DNA of 64,000 nt from Streptomyces roseicoloratus. Lineage in GTDB: Bacteria; Actinomycetota; Actinomycetes; Streptomycetales; Streptomycetaceae. Both the position numbers and the translations under genes were made by a program. This document shows positions 51,201 through 61,192 of the stretch, piece after piece (position 1 is the stretch's first letter; the number at the start of each line of letters is the position of its first letter). The DNA is taken from NCBI RefSeq assembly GCF_004117935.1, contig NZ_SDOY01000131.1, positions 62,001 to 126,000 on the forward strand, read 5' to 3'. Under the pieces are notes generated by a model. That model worked only from the letters and a program-made list of their open reading frames with translations. It was not told the DNA's origin and made no database searches.

Positions 51201-52400
51201 GCCATCGTCCCGCTGGGCCGGCCGCTGACCGGCCCCGGCGACGCGGTGACCGGAGTGGTGTTCAGCCCGGACAGCCGCACCCTCGCCGCCGGGAACGGCG
51301 ACGGCAACGTCGATCTGTGGCACCTGCCGCCGACCCGGATCATCGGCGCCGGCGGCAACGTGGCGTCCGTGGCGTTCAGCCCGGACGGGCGCACCCTGGC
51401 CGCCGGGAACCAGAACGGGGCCGTCTCGCTGTGGAACACCGCCGACCCACACTTCCCCGCTCCGCTCGGTGATCCGCTCACCGGTCCCAAGGAGCCGGTC
51501 AACGCCGTGGCGTTCAGTCCGGACGGGCGCACCCTGGCGGCGGGTGACAGCGGCGGCACGGTCACGCTGTGGAACGTCGCCGATCCCGGCCGTCCCGTCC
51601 GCCTCCGGGAGACCCTCACCGGGGCGGACGGTCTCATCTTCTCGCTGGCGTTCAGCCCGGACGGCCGCACCCTGGCCGCGGCCGGTGACGACGCGTCCGG
51701 CGGCATCGCCCTGTGGGACGTCAGCGACCCCGCGCACCCCGGCACCTCGTCCCGCATCTCCAACGAGCGCACGAGGTCCGTCCAGTCCCTGGCGTTCAGC
51801 CGCGACGGCACGATGCTGGCGGCCGGCGGCGACGGCAGCAACGGCGAGGTCGGCCTGTGGAGCACGACGGAGCCCGGGGCCCGGATCGGGCAGCCGATCC
51901 GGCAGCCGACCGGCACCAGCACCTGGGTGGCGTTCAGCCCGGACGGCCGCACGCTCGCCACCGGGAACAGCCGCGGCACCGTCACCCTGTGGGACGCCAC
52001 CGACCCCCACCGCCTCACGCGCAGGGGCACACCGCTGACGGTGCCCGGCGGCAGCCTGTGGTCGGTGGCCTTCAGCCCCGACGGGCGCACGCTCGCGGCG
52101 GCCGGTCACACCGACGACGGCACCATCCACCTGTGGAACGTCACCGATCCCGACAATCCCGACCCGATCGGCCGCCCGCTGACCGTGGAGACGGGGTTCG
52201 TCGCCGTCCTCGCGTTCAGCCCGGACGGCCACACGCTGGCCGCCACCACCGACGACGGGGTGGCCACGCTGTGGGACCTGAACGTCGAGTCCGCCATCAA
52301 CCGGGTCTGCGCCGGAAGCTCCGGCGCCCTGACCCAACAGCAATGGAGCCGCTACGTCCCCCAGCTGCCGTACGACCCCCCGTGCGCGTCCGCACGGTAG
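48246..52400 (+). CDS. STAND NTPase with 14 WD40 repeats and N-terminal shared motif
   Basis: The 1384-residue protein starts at GTG 48246 overlapping the previous stop. Residues 20-44 (KATVTGGGSSFQSAGDMHI) repeat the motif seen at the ends of the TIR and small proteins. The nSTAND1-type NTPase follows: YPGLAPFDEG, FHGRERMV, Walker A LIGPSGAGKSSLLAAG near residue 105, Walker B VVVVDQFEELF near 287, then a winged-helix region with MTHEVLIRAWPRLRGWI. A hydrophobic helix near 602-622 is followed by a short coiled coil (RQEAEARKAADEALEARDQA). From about residue 705 there are 14 AFSPDGRTLAAG-type WD units, enough for two seven-bladed propellers. It is the probable ligand sensor that triggers the operon's effectors. 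Confidence 0.9.
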   Translation: MTERDTGAAPSEGPPPWQPIDLKATVTGGGSSFQSAGDMHIRFGYEGRVTVPGPGADRVPCPYPGLAPFDEGYKQWFHGRERMVHLVCERMDARMREGGPLVLIGPSGAGKSSLLAAGVLPALDEGRLPVAGSSTWPRLLLTPTASPALALAAAAGLDAETARNTAPRWRADPERCLEELRAIAGSADAAGCLDELRAIAGSADSAQRPDEPRAVVGSADPVPRLDELRAIVGSADPAQRPDEPRSIVGSVGSADPAQRPDEPRETAGSTGPTPSEEPPAGGLVVVVDQFEELFTACGDETERQWFVDVLDRLARPEGGAVVVLGVRADFYAACTAHPQLRAALRAGPVLLEPMTEDELKDAIRRPAASVGLDVEDGLVEVLLADLGAVGGPVGTSATGRLPLLAHALRATWQQRHGHTLTVDGYRVTGGIQGAVATTADRLYETLPPPCREAARWVFLRLVIVGRDADDSRRRVRYDELLRDAPDREAAGTVLDDFTHGRLLTREQDTVVMTHEVLIRAWPRLRGWIEHDRGGNLVRQDLEEAARLWEQTDREAAALYRGNRLETALDWAATHGPELSVVARAFLAASRRHRRRAQRLRRAAVATITALAVVASLAAGIALRQEAEARKAADEALEARDQAVTAAVTSAAVQLASTDPSLSAQLALTAYRMDPSEEAASRLVATENTPLATRLPGPSGGPPGWVGTVAYSPDGHMLAAGNHDGNLVRLWDVSDPGRPVALGGPVPVDRSVNGIRSLAFGPDGRVLAVGGHTSDKGDSGSGGFVDLWSLTSPSHPVLLGRLKSPGVSDWDAAYAVESLAFSPDGRILAAGRRAGLVSMWDVTRPHDVDPLPAPLSLGCPDVFSHRIAFSPDGRTLAAACDDDAGTIRLWDTSDPARPGRARSLTAGRDVNFLAFAPDSRTLAAGAGDSKVHLWTVAGPGRPTPLGKPLTGPAQPVMSVAFSPDGHTLAAGSADHTVHLWNVSHPKAIVPLGRPLTGPGDAVTGVVFSPDSRTLAAGNGDGNVDLWHLPPTRIIGAGGNVASVAFSPDGRTLAAGNQNGAVSLWNTADPHFPAPLGDPLTGPKEPVNAVAFSPDGRTLAAGDSGGTVTLWNVADPGRPVRLRETLTGADGLIFSLAFSPDGRTLAAAGDDASGGIALWDVSDPAHPGTSSRISNERTRSVQSLAFSRDGTMLAAGGDGSNGEVGLWSTTEPGARIGQPIRQPTGTSTWVAFSPDGRTLATGNSRGTVTLWDATDPHRLTRRGTPLTVPGGSLWSVAFSPDGRTLAAAGHTDDGTIHLWNVTDPDNPDPIGRPLTVETGFVAVLAFSPDGHTLAATTDDGVATLWDLNVESAINRVCAGSSGALTQQQWSRYVPQLPYDPPCASAR
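48771..49067. repeat. Six 48-57-base repeats inside the STAND NTPase domain
   Basis: Six in-frame units of 16 residues (one of 19) lie between Walker A and Walker B. They alternate between (C/R)LDELRAIxGSADxxx and RPDEPRxxxGSADPAQ types. Related NTPases have no such block here, so it is an expanded insertion. Short high-identity DNA segments between units point to slippage or recombination. Confidence 0.8.
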
Positions 52401-52507
52401 GACGACGTCGGGTCGGCCGGGATCCGGAAGGGACGGACGGCCTGGACGTCAAGGCACGGGGTTCGGGCCCTGCCGGGCATGACCGACCGCCGGTGATGTA
52501 CTAGTGT

Positions 52508-52525
52508 TATCTCGACATCGAGATA
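52508..52525. promoter_or_regulatory. Perfect 8 bp inverted repeat upstream of acnA
   Basis: TATCTCGA and TCGAGATA are exact inverse complements around CA, centred about 137 bases before the acnA start. The TATCTC-n6-GAGAT frame is identical to the palindrome before the XRE-MurA gene, so the same protein may bind both. Confidence 0.65.
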
Positions 52526-52567
52526 TCTGCCGAGGCGCACCGCTGCCGCCACCCCGGTAAGGATTAC

Positions 52568-52586
52568 CTAACTTAGCCTTACCTTA
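52568..52586. promoter_or_regulatory. Iron-box-like site upstream of acnA
   Basis: CTAACTTAGCCTTACCTTA matches about 13 of 19 positions of the DtxR/IdeR/DmdR iron-box consensus TTAGGTTAGCCTAACCTAA, with the right half (TTAGCCT-x-ACCT-x-A) best. Aconitase is an iron-sulfur enzyme, so iron control would be sensible, but the match is imperfect. Confidence 0.4.
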
Positions 52587-52653
52587 GCGGATCGACGACG
52601 TGTACGTGGCGGCAGGATGCGGTGGAACGCGCACATATATGAAGGAGACTGTC

Positions 52654-55368
<2,715 letters not shown>

Positions 55369-55403
55369 GGATCAGCACGGCGGTAGTGCGGCGGTAGCCC
55401 AGC

Positions 55404-55439
55404 GGTAAGGGCCGGTCTCCATGGAGACCGGCCCTTACC
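55404..55439. terminator. Bidirectional terminator between acnA and the GH92 gene
   Basis: GGTAAGGGCCGGTCTCC and GGAGACCGGCCCTTACC are exact inverse complements of 17 bases separated by only AT. The hairpin lies 35 bases after acnA and 17 bases beyond the end of the convergent GH92 gene, so it can stop both transcripts. Confidence 0.85.
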
Positions 55440-55455
55440 CGTACCCCGTACGGCG

Positions 55456-58400
55456 TCAGCCCAGCAGCTCCACCTCCGCCAGCTCGCCGCCCGAGGCGCC
55501 CCCACCGCCCGAGCCACCCGACCCGCCCGAACCGGCGATCACCAGCCGGTACTTCGCGTACGCGGCCGGCTTCGCCACCGAGAACACCCGGGTCTGCCGG
55601 TCCCAGGCGAAGGACTCGCCGTCACGCCGGTCCAGATCCGTCCAGACCGTCCCGTCCGCCGAGCCCTGGAGCACCCAGCCCGCCGGCGCCTTCGTCCGGT
55701 CCGCCGACGAGGTCAGCGTGTACCGCACCGCCTTCACCGCCCCCGGCACCGGGAGCTCGACCGCGCCCGCGACCGGCCCCGCCGTCGCCGACGTGTCGTC
55801 GAACAGCGGTCCCGTGCCCGCGACCAGGTCCTTCCGCGGCGACGGCACCTTGTCGTCCCGGGTGATCGAGACGGGCGCCGCGCTGTCGCCCGTGCCCCAC
55901 GCCGAAGGCCGGGGGCCCATCTCGAACGTCAGCGTGCCGCCCTTCGCGAGCAGCTCGTGCGGCAGCGCGGTCGAGCTCCACCGCTTGCCGTTCAGCCGCA
56001 CGCCCTGGACGTAGATGTTGCGGGCGCTGTTGCGCGGCGCCTCCACGACCAGCGTGCGGCCGTTGTCCATCCGCACCGTCGCCTTCGTGAACAGCGGCGA
56101 ACCGATCGCGTACTCGCCGCTGCCCATCACCAGCGGGTAGAAGCCGAGCGAGGAGAACAGGAACCAGGCCGACTGCTCGCCGTTGTCCTCGTCGCCGTGG
56201 TAACCCTGGCCGATCTCGCTGCCCGTGTAGAGCCGGGACAGCACCTCGCGGACCTTCTCGGCCGTCTTCCACGGCTGCCCGGCCGCGTCGTACATGTACG
56301 GCACGTGGTGCGCGACCTGGTTGGAGTGCCCGTACATGCCCATCCGCACGTCGCGCGCCTCGGTCATCTCGTGGATGACGCTGCCGTACGAGCCGGCGAC
56401 GTCGGGCGAGGCCGTCTCGGGCGTCGAGAAGTAGGCGTCCAGCTTCTTCGCGAGACCCGCGCGCCCGCCGTACAGATTGGCCAGGCCCCGGGAGTCCTGC
56501 GGGGCGGTGAAGGCGTAGCCCCAGCCGTTGGTCTCCGTGTAGTCGTAGCCCCAGATCCGCGGGTCGTACGACGCCGAGGGCACCCGCCAGGCGCCCTTGG
56601 CGTCCCGGCCCTGGAAGAAGCCGGCCTCGGCGTCGAACAGCGACACGTAGTTCCGTGCCCGGTCGAGGAAGTACGCCGACTCGTCGCGGTAGCGCTTCTC
56701 GCCGGTCTTCTCGTAGAGCGCCCGGCCCATCCTCGCGATGCCGTAGTCGTTGAGGTAGCCCTCCAGCGACCAGGACAGGCCCTCGTGGGTCGCGGTCGAC
56801 GCGTAGCCGGTGAAGGGCGAGGTCTCCATGCCCTTGCGGCCGACGCCGCGGCTCGGCGCCACGACGGTGGCGTTCTTCAGGGCCGCCTCGTACGCCGCCT
56901 CCGCGTCGAAGTCGACGCCCTTCACGTACGCGTCCGCGAAGGCCACGTCCGAGGAGGTGCCGGTCATCAGGTCCGCGTAGCCGGGGGAGGACCAGCGGGA
57001 GATCCAGCCGCCGTCCTTGTACTGCTGGACGAAGCCGTCGACCAGCTCGCCCGCCTTCCGCGGGGTGAGGAAGGAGTAGGCCGGCCAGGTGGTGCGATAG
57101 GTGTCCCAGAAGCCGTTGTTGACGTACGGCCTGCCCTCGACGACCTTCGCGCCGGTACGGGTCGGGGTGTCGGGACCGGCCGGGGCGGAGAACGGGCTGG
57201 CGTACTTGTACGTGGAACCGACCTTCTCGAAGGCGGAGTTGGGGTACAGGTACAGCCGGTAGAGGCTGGAGTAGAGGGTGACCAGCTGGTCGTGGGTAGC
57301 GCCCTCGACGGTGACCCGGCCCAGCACCTTGTCCCAGGCCTTCCGGGCCCGCTCGCGGACGGCGTCGAAGCCGGTGCCCTCCGGGATCTCGTCGGCGAGG
57401 TTCGCCTTCGCCTGCTCGACGGAGATCAGCGAGGTCGCGATCCGCAGGGTGACCGTGCGGTCCTCGCCCGCGTCGAGGCGCAGGTGCCCCTTCACGCCCT
57501 GGGCGGCGGAGGAGACGACCGGCGCGTCGAGGACGCCGTACACGAACATCCGGCCCGCGCCCGTCGACAGGCCGCTCTTCACGTCCGAGTAGGCGGTGAA
57601 GGAGCGCGTCGCCGGGTCGAGGGTGAGGCCGCCCTGGTCGGTGACGTTGTCGAGGACGAGGCTCGCGTCGTCGCCGGGATAGGTGAAGCGCATGACGGCC
57701 GCGTGGTCGGCCGGGGCGATCTCGGCCTTCAGACCGTTCTCGAACGTGACGGCGTAGTGGTGCGGCTTCGCCGTCTCGTTCGCGTGCCGGAACGGCAGGG
57801 CGCGGGCCGCCTTGTCGGTGGGCGGGACGCCGGCGGCGGCCGAGGGCATCACCTGGAAGGTCTGCCGGTCGCCCATCCAGGGGCTGGGCTGGTGGCTGGC
57901 GGACAGCGCCTGGAGGGTGGGCAGGTTGTCGGCGTTGTTGCCGCGCGCGTACTCGTAGATCCAGCTCTGGCTCGCCGCGTTGGTGACCGGCGTCCAGAAG
58001 TTGAAGCCGTGCGGGACGGCGGTGGCCGGGAAGGTGTTGCCGCGCGAGAAGGAGCCGGAGGAGTGGGTGCCGCGGGTGGTCGACGCGTAGTCGGAGAGCC
58101 GGCCGTGCGGCTTCACCGGCTGCTTCGGCACGATCGCGAGGTCGTCGATCCAGCCCTGGAACGTGCCCGGTCCCCTGGGCGCGTCGTACGCCACCAGGAT
58201 CCGGTCCACGGTCTTCCCGTCCGCGACCTCGCCGATCCGCGAGGAGACCTGGTTCCACTGGTTGACGTAGAGCCGCTTGGCGGCGCCCTGGCCGCCCGGG
58301 GTGAGCCGCCCGCCGTACGCGTCGGTGGCGCCCAGGTCGCTCAGATAGGTGCCGTCGGTGAAGGCGAGGTCCACGGAGACGTTCGTGGCGGGGTAGTTCA

Positions 58401-59307
58401 GGTCGGTCTCCGAGGCCGACATCGACGGGAAGACCTTGTACGACAGCTCGGTGTTCCGGACGATCCGGATGTCGGTGTCGAAGACCTTGTTGTACGAATA
58501 CGCCCGGCCCTCGGCCTTGTGGGTGCCGGCGTAGCGCAGCGCGCGCTTTCCGGTGAAGCCCGCGCCGGCCTTGGCGGTGGGGGAGCCGCTGGGGCCGCGG
58601 TCGGTCTGGCTGCGCATGTCCTCGGGGACGGGCTGGGAGGTGTCACCGTTCGAGAACTGAACGTCGGCGAGCTGGGTGAGGCCCGCGCCCGCGTTCCTGG
58701 TGATCTCCAGCCGGTAGTGCGCGTACGCGGTGGCGCCGCCGCCGGGGATGTCGTACGTCCGGGTCTCGAAGCGCTTGGCGAAGCTCTCGCCGGTGCGGGT
58801 GTCGAGGACCGTCCACTCCTTGCCGTCGGCGGAGCCCTTGAGGGTCCAGTCGCGCGGATCGCGCTCGGCGGCGTCGTTGGCCGAGGTGAGCGCGTAGGCG
58901 GCGAGTTCGACCGGGGACTCCAGGTCGAACTCGATCCACGCGGTGGGCTCGAACACCAGCCACTTGGTGCCGGGCTGGAGGTCGACCAGGTTCTCCTTGA
59001 CCTCGCCCGCGCCGGCGTGCTCGCCGCTGGCCCGCAGGGCCGTGACCTGGTCGGTCACGTTTCCGGGGATGCCGGTGACGAAGCCGCCGTCGACGCCGGA
59101 CGTCCGCTTCCTCCCGTCGGGCCCGGTGTCGACGGTGTTCCGCCAGGTCGGCTGTGCTTCGTCCGCTTCGAAGGAGGTGGTGAACTCCCGTGCGATTCCG
59201 CCGGGTTGGTCCGATGCGCCCGGAACCGCCTGAGCCACCGCGGGGGTGAGGGTCAGGATCAGCGCCGCCGAGGCCGCCAGGGAGACCGCTCTGAGTTGGG
59301 GGTGCAT
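55456..59307 (-). CDS. Secreted GH92-family alpha-mannosidase-type glycoside hydrolase
   Basis: The 1283-residue precursor has a signal peptide (about 27 residues, ending AVAQA). Two discoidin/F5-8C-type carbohydrate-binding modules flank the catalytic part: residues ~80-220 (WIEFDLESPVELAAYALTSA ... LADVQFSNGD) and the last ~130 (ending ELAEVELLG). The GH92 core spans about 375-1100, with NGFWDTYRTTWPAYSFLTP, ETNGWGYAFTAPQD and the catalytic-acid region GDEDNGEQSAWFLFSSLGFY near residue 1035. GH92 enzymes are calcium-dependent exo-alpha-mannosidases acting on N-glycans and yeast mannan. Its promoter region faces the ngc operon, so the two may be jointly regulated by sugar availability. Confidence 0.9.
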   Translation of the reverse strand: MHPQLRAVSLAASAALILTLTPAVAQAVPGASDQPGGIAREFTTSFEADEAQPTWRNTVDTGPDGRKRTSGVDGGFVTGIPGNVTDQVTALRASGEHAGAGEVKENLVDLQPGTKWLVFEPTAWIEFDLESPVELAAYALTSANDAAERDPRDWTLKGSADGKEWTVLDTRTGESFAKRFETRTYDIPGGGATAYAHYRLEITRNAGAGLTQLADVQFSNGDTSQPVPEDMRSQTDRGPSGSPTAKAGAGFTGKRALRYAGTHKAEGRAYSYNKVFDTDIRIVRNTELSYKVFPSMSASETDLNYPATNVSVDLAFTDGTYLSDLGATDAYGGRLTPGGQGAAKRLYVNQWNQVSSRIGEVADGKTVDRILVAYDAPRGPGTFQGWIDDLAIVPKQPVKPHGRLSDYASTTRGTHSSGSFSRGNTFPATAVPHGFNFWTPVTNAASQSWIYEYARGNNADNLPTLQALSASHQPSPWMGDRQTFQVMPSAAAGVPPTDKAARALPFRHANETAKPHHYAVTFENGLKAEIAPADHAAVMRFTYPGDDASLVLDNVTDQGGLTLDPATRSFTAYSDVKSGLSTGAGRMFVYGVLDAPVVSSAAQGVKGHLRLDAGEDRTVTLRIATSLISVEQAKANLADEIPEGTGFDAVRERARKAWDKVLGRVTVEGATHDQLVTLYSSLYRLYLYPNSAFEKVGSTYKYASPFSAPAGPDTPTRTGAKVVEGRPYVNNGFWDTYRTTWPAYSFLTPRKAGELVDGFVQQYKDGGWISRWSSPGYADLMTGTSSDVAFADAYVKGVDFDAEAAYEAALKNATVVAPSRGVGRKGMETSPFTGYASTATHEGLSWSLEGYLNDYGIARMGRALYEKTGEKRYRDESAYFLDRARNYVSLFDAEAGFFQGRDAKGAWRVPSASYDPRIWGYDYTETNGWGYAFTAPQDSRGLANLYGGRAGLAKKLDAYFSTPETASPDVAGSYGSVIHEMTEARDVRMGMYGHSNQVAHHVPYMYDAAGQPWKTAEKVREVLSRLYTGSEIGQGYHGDEDNGEQSAWFLFSSLGFYPLVMGSGEYAIGSPLFTKATVRMDNGRTLVVEAPRNSARNIYVQGVRLNGKRWSSTALPHELLAKGGTLTFEMGPRPSAWGTGDSAAPVSITRDDKVPSPRKDLVAGTGPLFDDTSATAGPVAGAVELPVPGAVKAVRYTLTSSADRTKAPAGWVLQGSADGTVWTDLDRRDGESFAWDRQTRVFSVAKPAAYAKYRLVIAGSGGSGGSGGGGASGGELAEVELLG

Positions 59308-59337
59308 GCCGTGTCGTCGCTCCTGCCGCTGGGTCTA

Positions 59338-59349
59338 GACAACGTTGTC
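59338..59349. promoter_or_regulatory. LacI-type operator candidate before the GH92 gene
   Basis: GACAACGTTGTC is a perfect 12 bp palindrome with the central CG of LacI/GalR-family operators, 31 bases upstream of the GH92 start codon. It is directly joined to GTCTAGAC, the core of the DasR-responsive element, although the outer bases of a full dre site are not matched. Confidence 0.6.
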
Positions 59350-59645
59350 AAACCAATTGCGCGAGAACTCAGGAGAAGGGCAAGCCTCCGGCGGTGTCAA
59401 GGGTGTTGACGTCGAAACGGGGGAGGAAACGGGGCAGAAACGGCTCGGATATCCCGCAGGTCTCAACTCGGAGAAGACTGCGCGGGAAAGCTGGTTTCGA
59501 TCTTGCTCCCGCGACGGGAAGTGGACTATACCTGTCGGCGTCCCGCCCGTCGTAGCAAACCAAGCCCGACCGACGACGGCCCGACGCCTGCACGACCCAG
59601 CTGCAATTGACCGCGGTGGCGGGGCCCTTCGCCTGAGGCGAACTT

Positions 59646-59664
59646 TGTACGGGCGACCGGTACA
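59646..59664. promoter_or_regulatory. Inverted repeat upstream of ngcE
   Basis: TGTACGGGCGACCGGTACA pairs at 7 of 9 symmetric positions with an exact TGTAC/GTACA border. It ends 35 bases before the ngcE start. It could be the binding site of the ROK regulator encoded at the far end of the operon or of another sugar regulator. Confidence 0.4.
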
Positions 59665-59699
59665 CCGCCTGAGTCCTGAATGAAGGCGAGGACTTGAGC

Positions 59700-61139
59700 A
59701 TGGGATCCACCTCCGCCCCGAACAACGAGGGCCTCGGCCGCCGTGATCTGATCAAGCGTTCCGCCGCACTCGGCCTGATCTCGGTGCCCACCATGAGTTT
59801 CCTGTCCGCGTGTGCCTCCGGGGGAGGCGGCGACACGAACACGGACAAGCCCAAGGGCGAGATAACGAAGGACAACCCCTTCGGCGTCGCCAAGGGCGGC
59901 AAGATCGACGTCGTCGTCTTCAAGGGCGGATACGGCGACGACTACGCCAAGGCCTGGGAAGCCAGCTTCAACAAGAAGTGGGGCGTCACCGCGACCCACA
60001 CCGGCACCCAGGAGATCACCGGCAAGCTCCAGCCGCGCTTCAACGCCGGCAACCCGCCGGACATCGTCGACAACTCCGGCGCGCAGAAGATCAAGATCGA
60101 CGTCCTCCACAAGAGCGGCCAGCTGCTCGACCTGGCCGAGGTCCTCGACGCGCCGTCGGTCGACGACCCGGGCAAGAAGGTCCGCGACACCCTCATCCCC
60201 GGCACCATCGACGCCGGTCTGCAGGAGGGCAAGGTCGTCGCCCTCAACTACATCTACACGGTGTGGGGCCTGTGGTACTCCGGCAAGCTCTTCAAGGAGA
60301 AGGGCTGGACCGAGCCGAAGACCTGGGACGAGTTCCTCGCGATCTGCAAGGACGCCACCGCCCAGGGCATCGGCGGCCTCGCCCACCAGGGCAAGTACCC
60401 GTACTACATCAACGTCGCCATCATGGACCTGATCGCCAAGACCGGCGGTCTGGAGGCCATGAAGGCCATCGACAACCTCGACCCCAAGGCCTTCGTCGGC
60501 TCCGACGCCGCCAAGCAGGCCGTCGAGGCGATCTACGAGGTGGTCGAGAAGGGCTACCTCATGCCCGGCACCAACGGCCTGGAGCACACCGAGTCCCAGA
60601 CCCGCTGGAACCAGTACAAGGCCGTCTTCATCACCTCCGGCTCCTGGCTGGAGAACGAGCAGCTCAAGCAGACCCCGGCCGACTTCGACATGAAGTTCAT
60701 GCCGATGCCGCTGCTGCCCGGCAGCAAGATGCCCTACGAGGCGATCCGGGCCGGCTCCGGCGAGCCCTTCATCATCCCCGCCAAGGCCAAGAACCTGGCC
60801 GAGGCGAAGGAGTTCATGCGGATGATGCTCTCCAAGGAGTGGTCCACGCTCTTCGCCAAGGAGGCCAACTCGCTCACCATCCTCGCCGACGGCGTGGACC
60901 CGAGCGTCAAGCTCCGGCCGGGCACCCAGTCCACGGTCGAGGCCTCCAAGAGGGCCGGCACCAACACGTTCCGCTACCTGTACACCGAGTGGTACAGCGA
61001 GATGGACACCGAGATCCAGAACGCGTCCAACGAGCTGATGGCCAAGCGCATCCAGCCCGCGGAATGGCTCAAGCGGGCCCAGGCCGCCGTCGACAAGGCC
61101 GCGAAGGACCCGGCGGCCAAGAACAACCGCCGCGACTGA
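59700..61139 (+). CDS. ngcE: N-acetylglucosamine/chitobiose-binding lipoprotein
   Basis: ATG 59700 is preceded by GAGGA at 7 bases; 479 residues. The leader has a twin-arginine-like RRDLIKRSAALGLIS and a lipobox with Cys in FLSACASG, so it is a lipid-anchored solute-binding protein. The MalE-like fold follows (VVVFKGGYGDDYAKAWEASF, NAGNPPDIVDNSG, TWDEFLAICKDATAQGIGG). The leader sequence and overall match are those of NgcE from the chitin-degrading Streptomyces, which binds N-acetylglucosamine and N,N'-diacetylchitobiose for the NgcEFG importer; ATP is provided by the shared MsiK ATPase encoded elsewhere. It is first in a three-gene operon. Confidence 0.9.
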   Translation: MGSTSAPNNEGLGRRDLIKRSAALGLISVPTMSFLSACASGGGGDTNTDKPKGEITKDNPFGVAKGGKIDVVVFKGGYGDDYAKAWEASFNKKWGVTATHTGTQEITGKLQPRFNAGNPPDIVDNSGAQKIKIDVLHKSGQLLDLAEVLDAPSVDDPGKKVRDTLIPGTIDAGLQEGKVVALNYIYTVWGLWYSGKLFKEKGWTEPKTWDEFLAICKDATAQGIGGLAHQGKYPYYINVAIMDLIAKTGGLEAMKAIDNLDPKAFVGSDAAKQAVEAIYEVVEKGYLMPGTNGLEHTESQTRWNQYKAVFITSGSWLENEQLKQTPADFDMKFMPMPLLPGSKMPYEAIRAGSGEPFIIPAKAKNLAEAKEFMRMMLSKEWSTLFAKEANSLTILADGVDPSVKLRPGTQSTVEASKRAGTNTFRYLYTEWYSEMDTEIQNASNELMAKRIQPAEWLKRAQAAVDKAAKDPAAKNNRRD

Positions 61140-61192
61140 CGCGCCGACCGGGACGCGACACCTCATCCGGGGACATCAGGGACAGGAACGCC

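Larger units (their letters stand above)
59308..59699. other. Divergent control region between GH92 and ngcE
   Basis: This 392-base gap holds no convincing gene. Near the GH92 start it contains the GACAACGTTGTC palindrome overlapping a GTCTAGAC core (59334-59341). Near ngcE it contains TGTACGGGCGACCGGTACA. The middle, about 59400-59640, is less GC-rich than the flanking genes and shows no clear repeat or hairpin to my eye. Confidence 0.6.

Noticed and set aside
45627..52343. A 2238-codon open frame on the minus strand opposite the TIR/STAND operon
   Set aside because: It is antisense to well-supported proteins, has no family signatures and arises because GC-rich WD40 codons leave few stops on the opposite strand.
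59338..59349. A full DasR (dre) site at the GH92 promoter
   Set aside because: Only the GTCTAGAC core fits; the flanking TGG/CCA positions of the consensus are not matched, so it is reported only as a partial resemblance.
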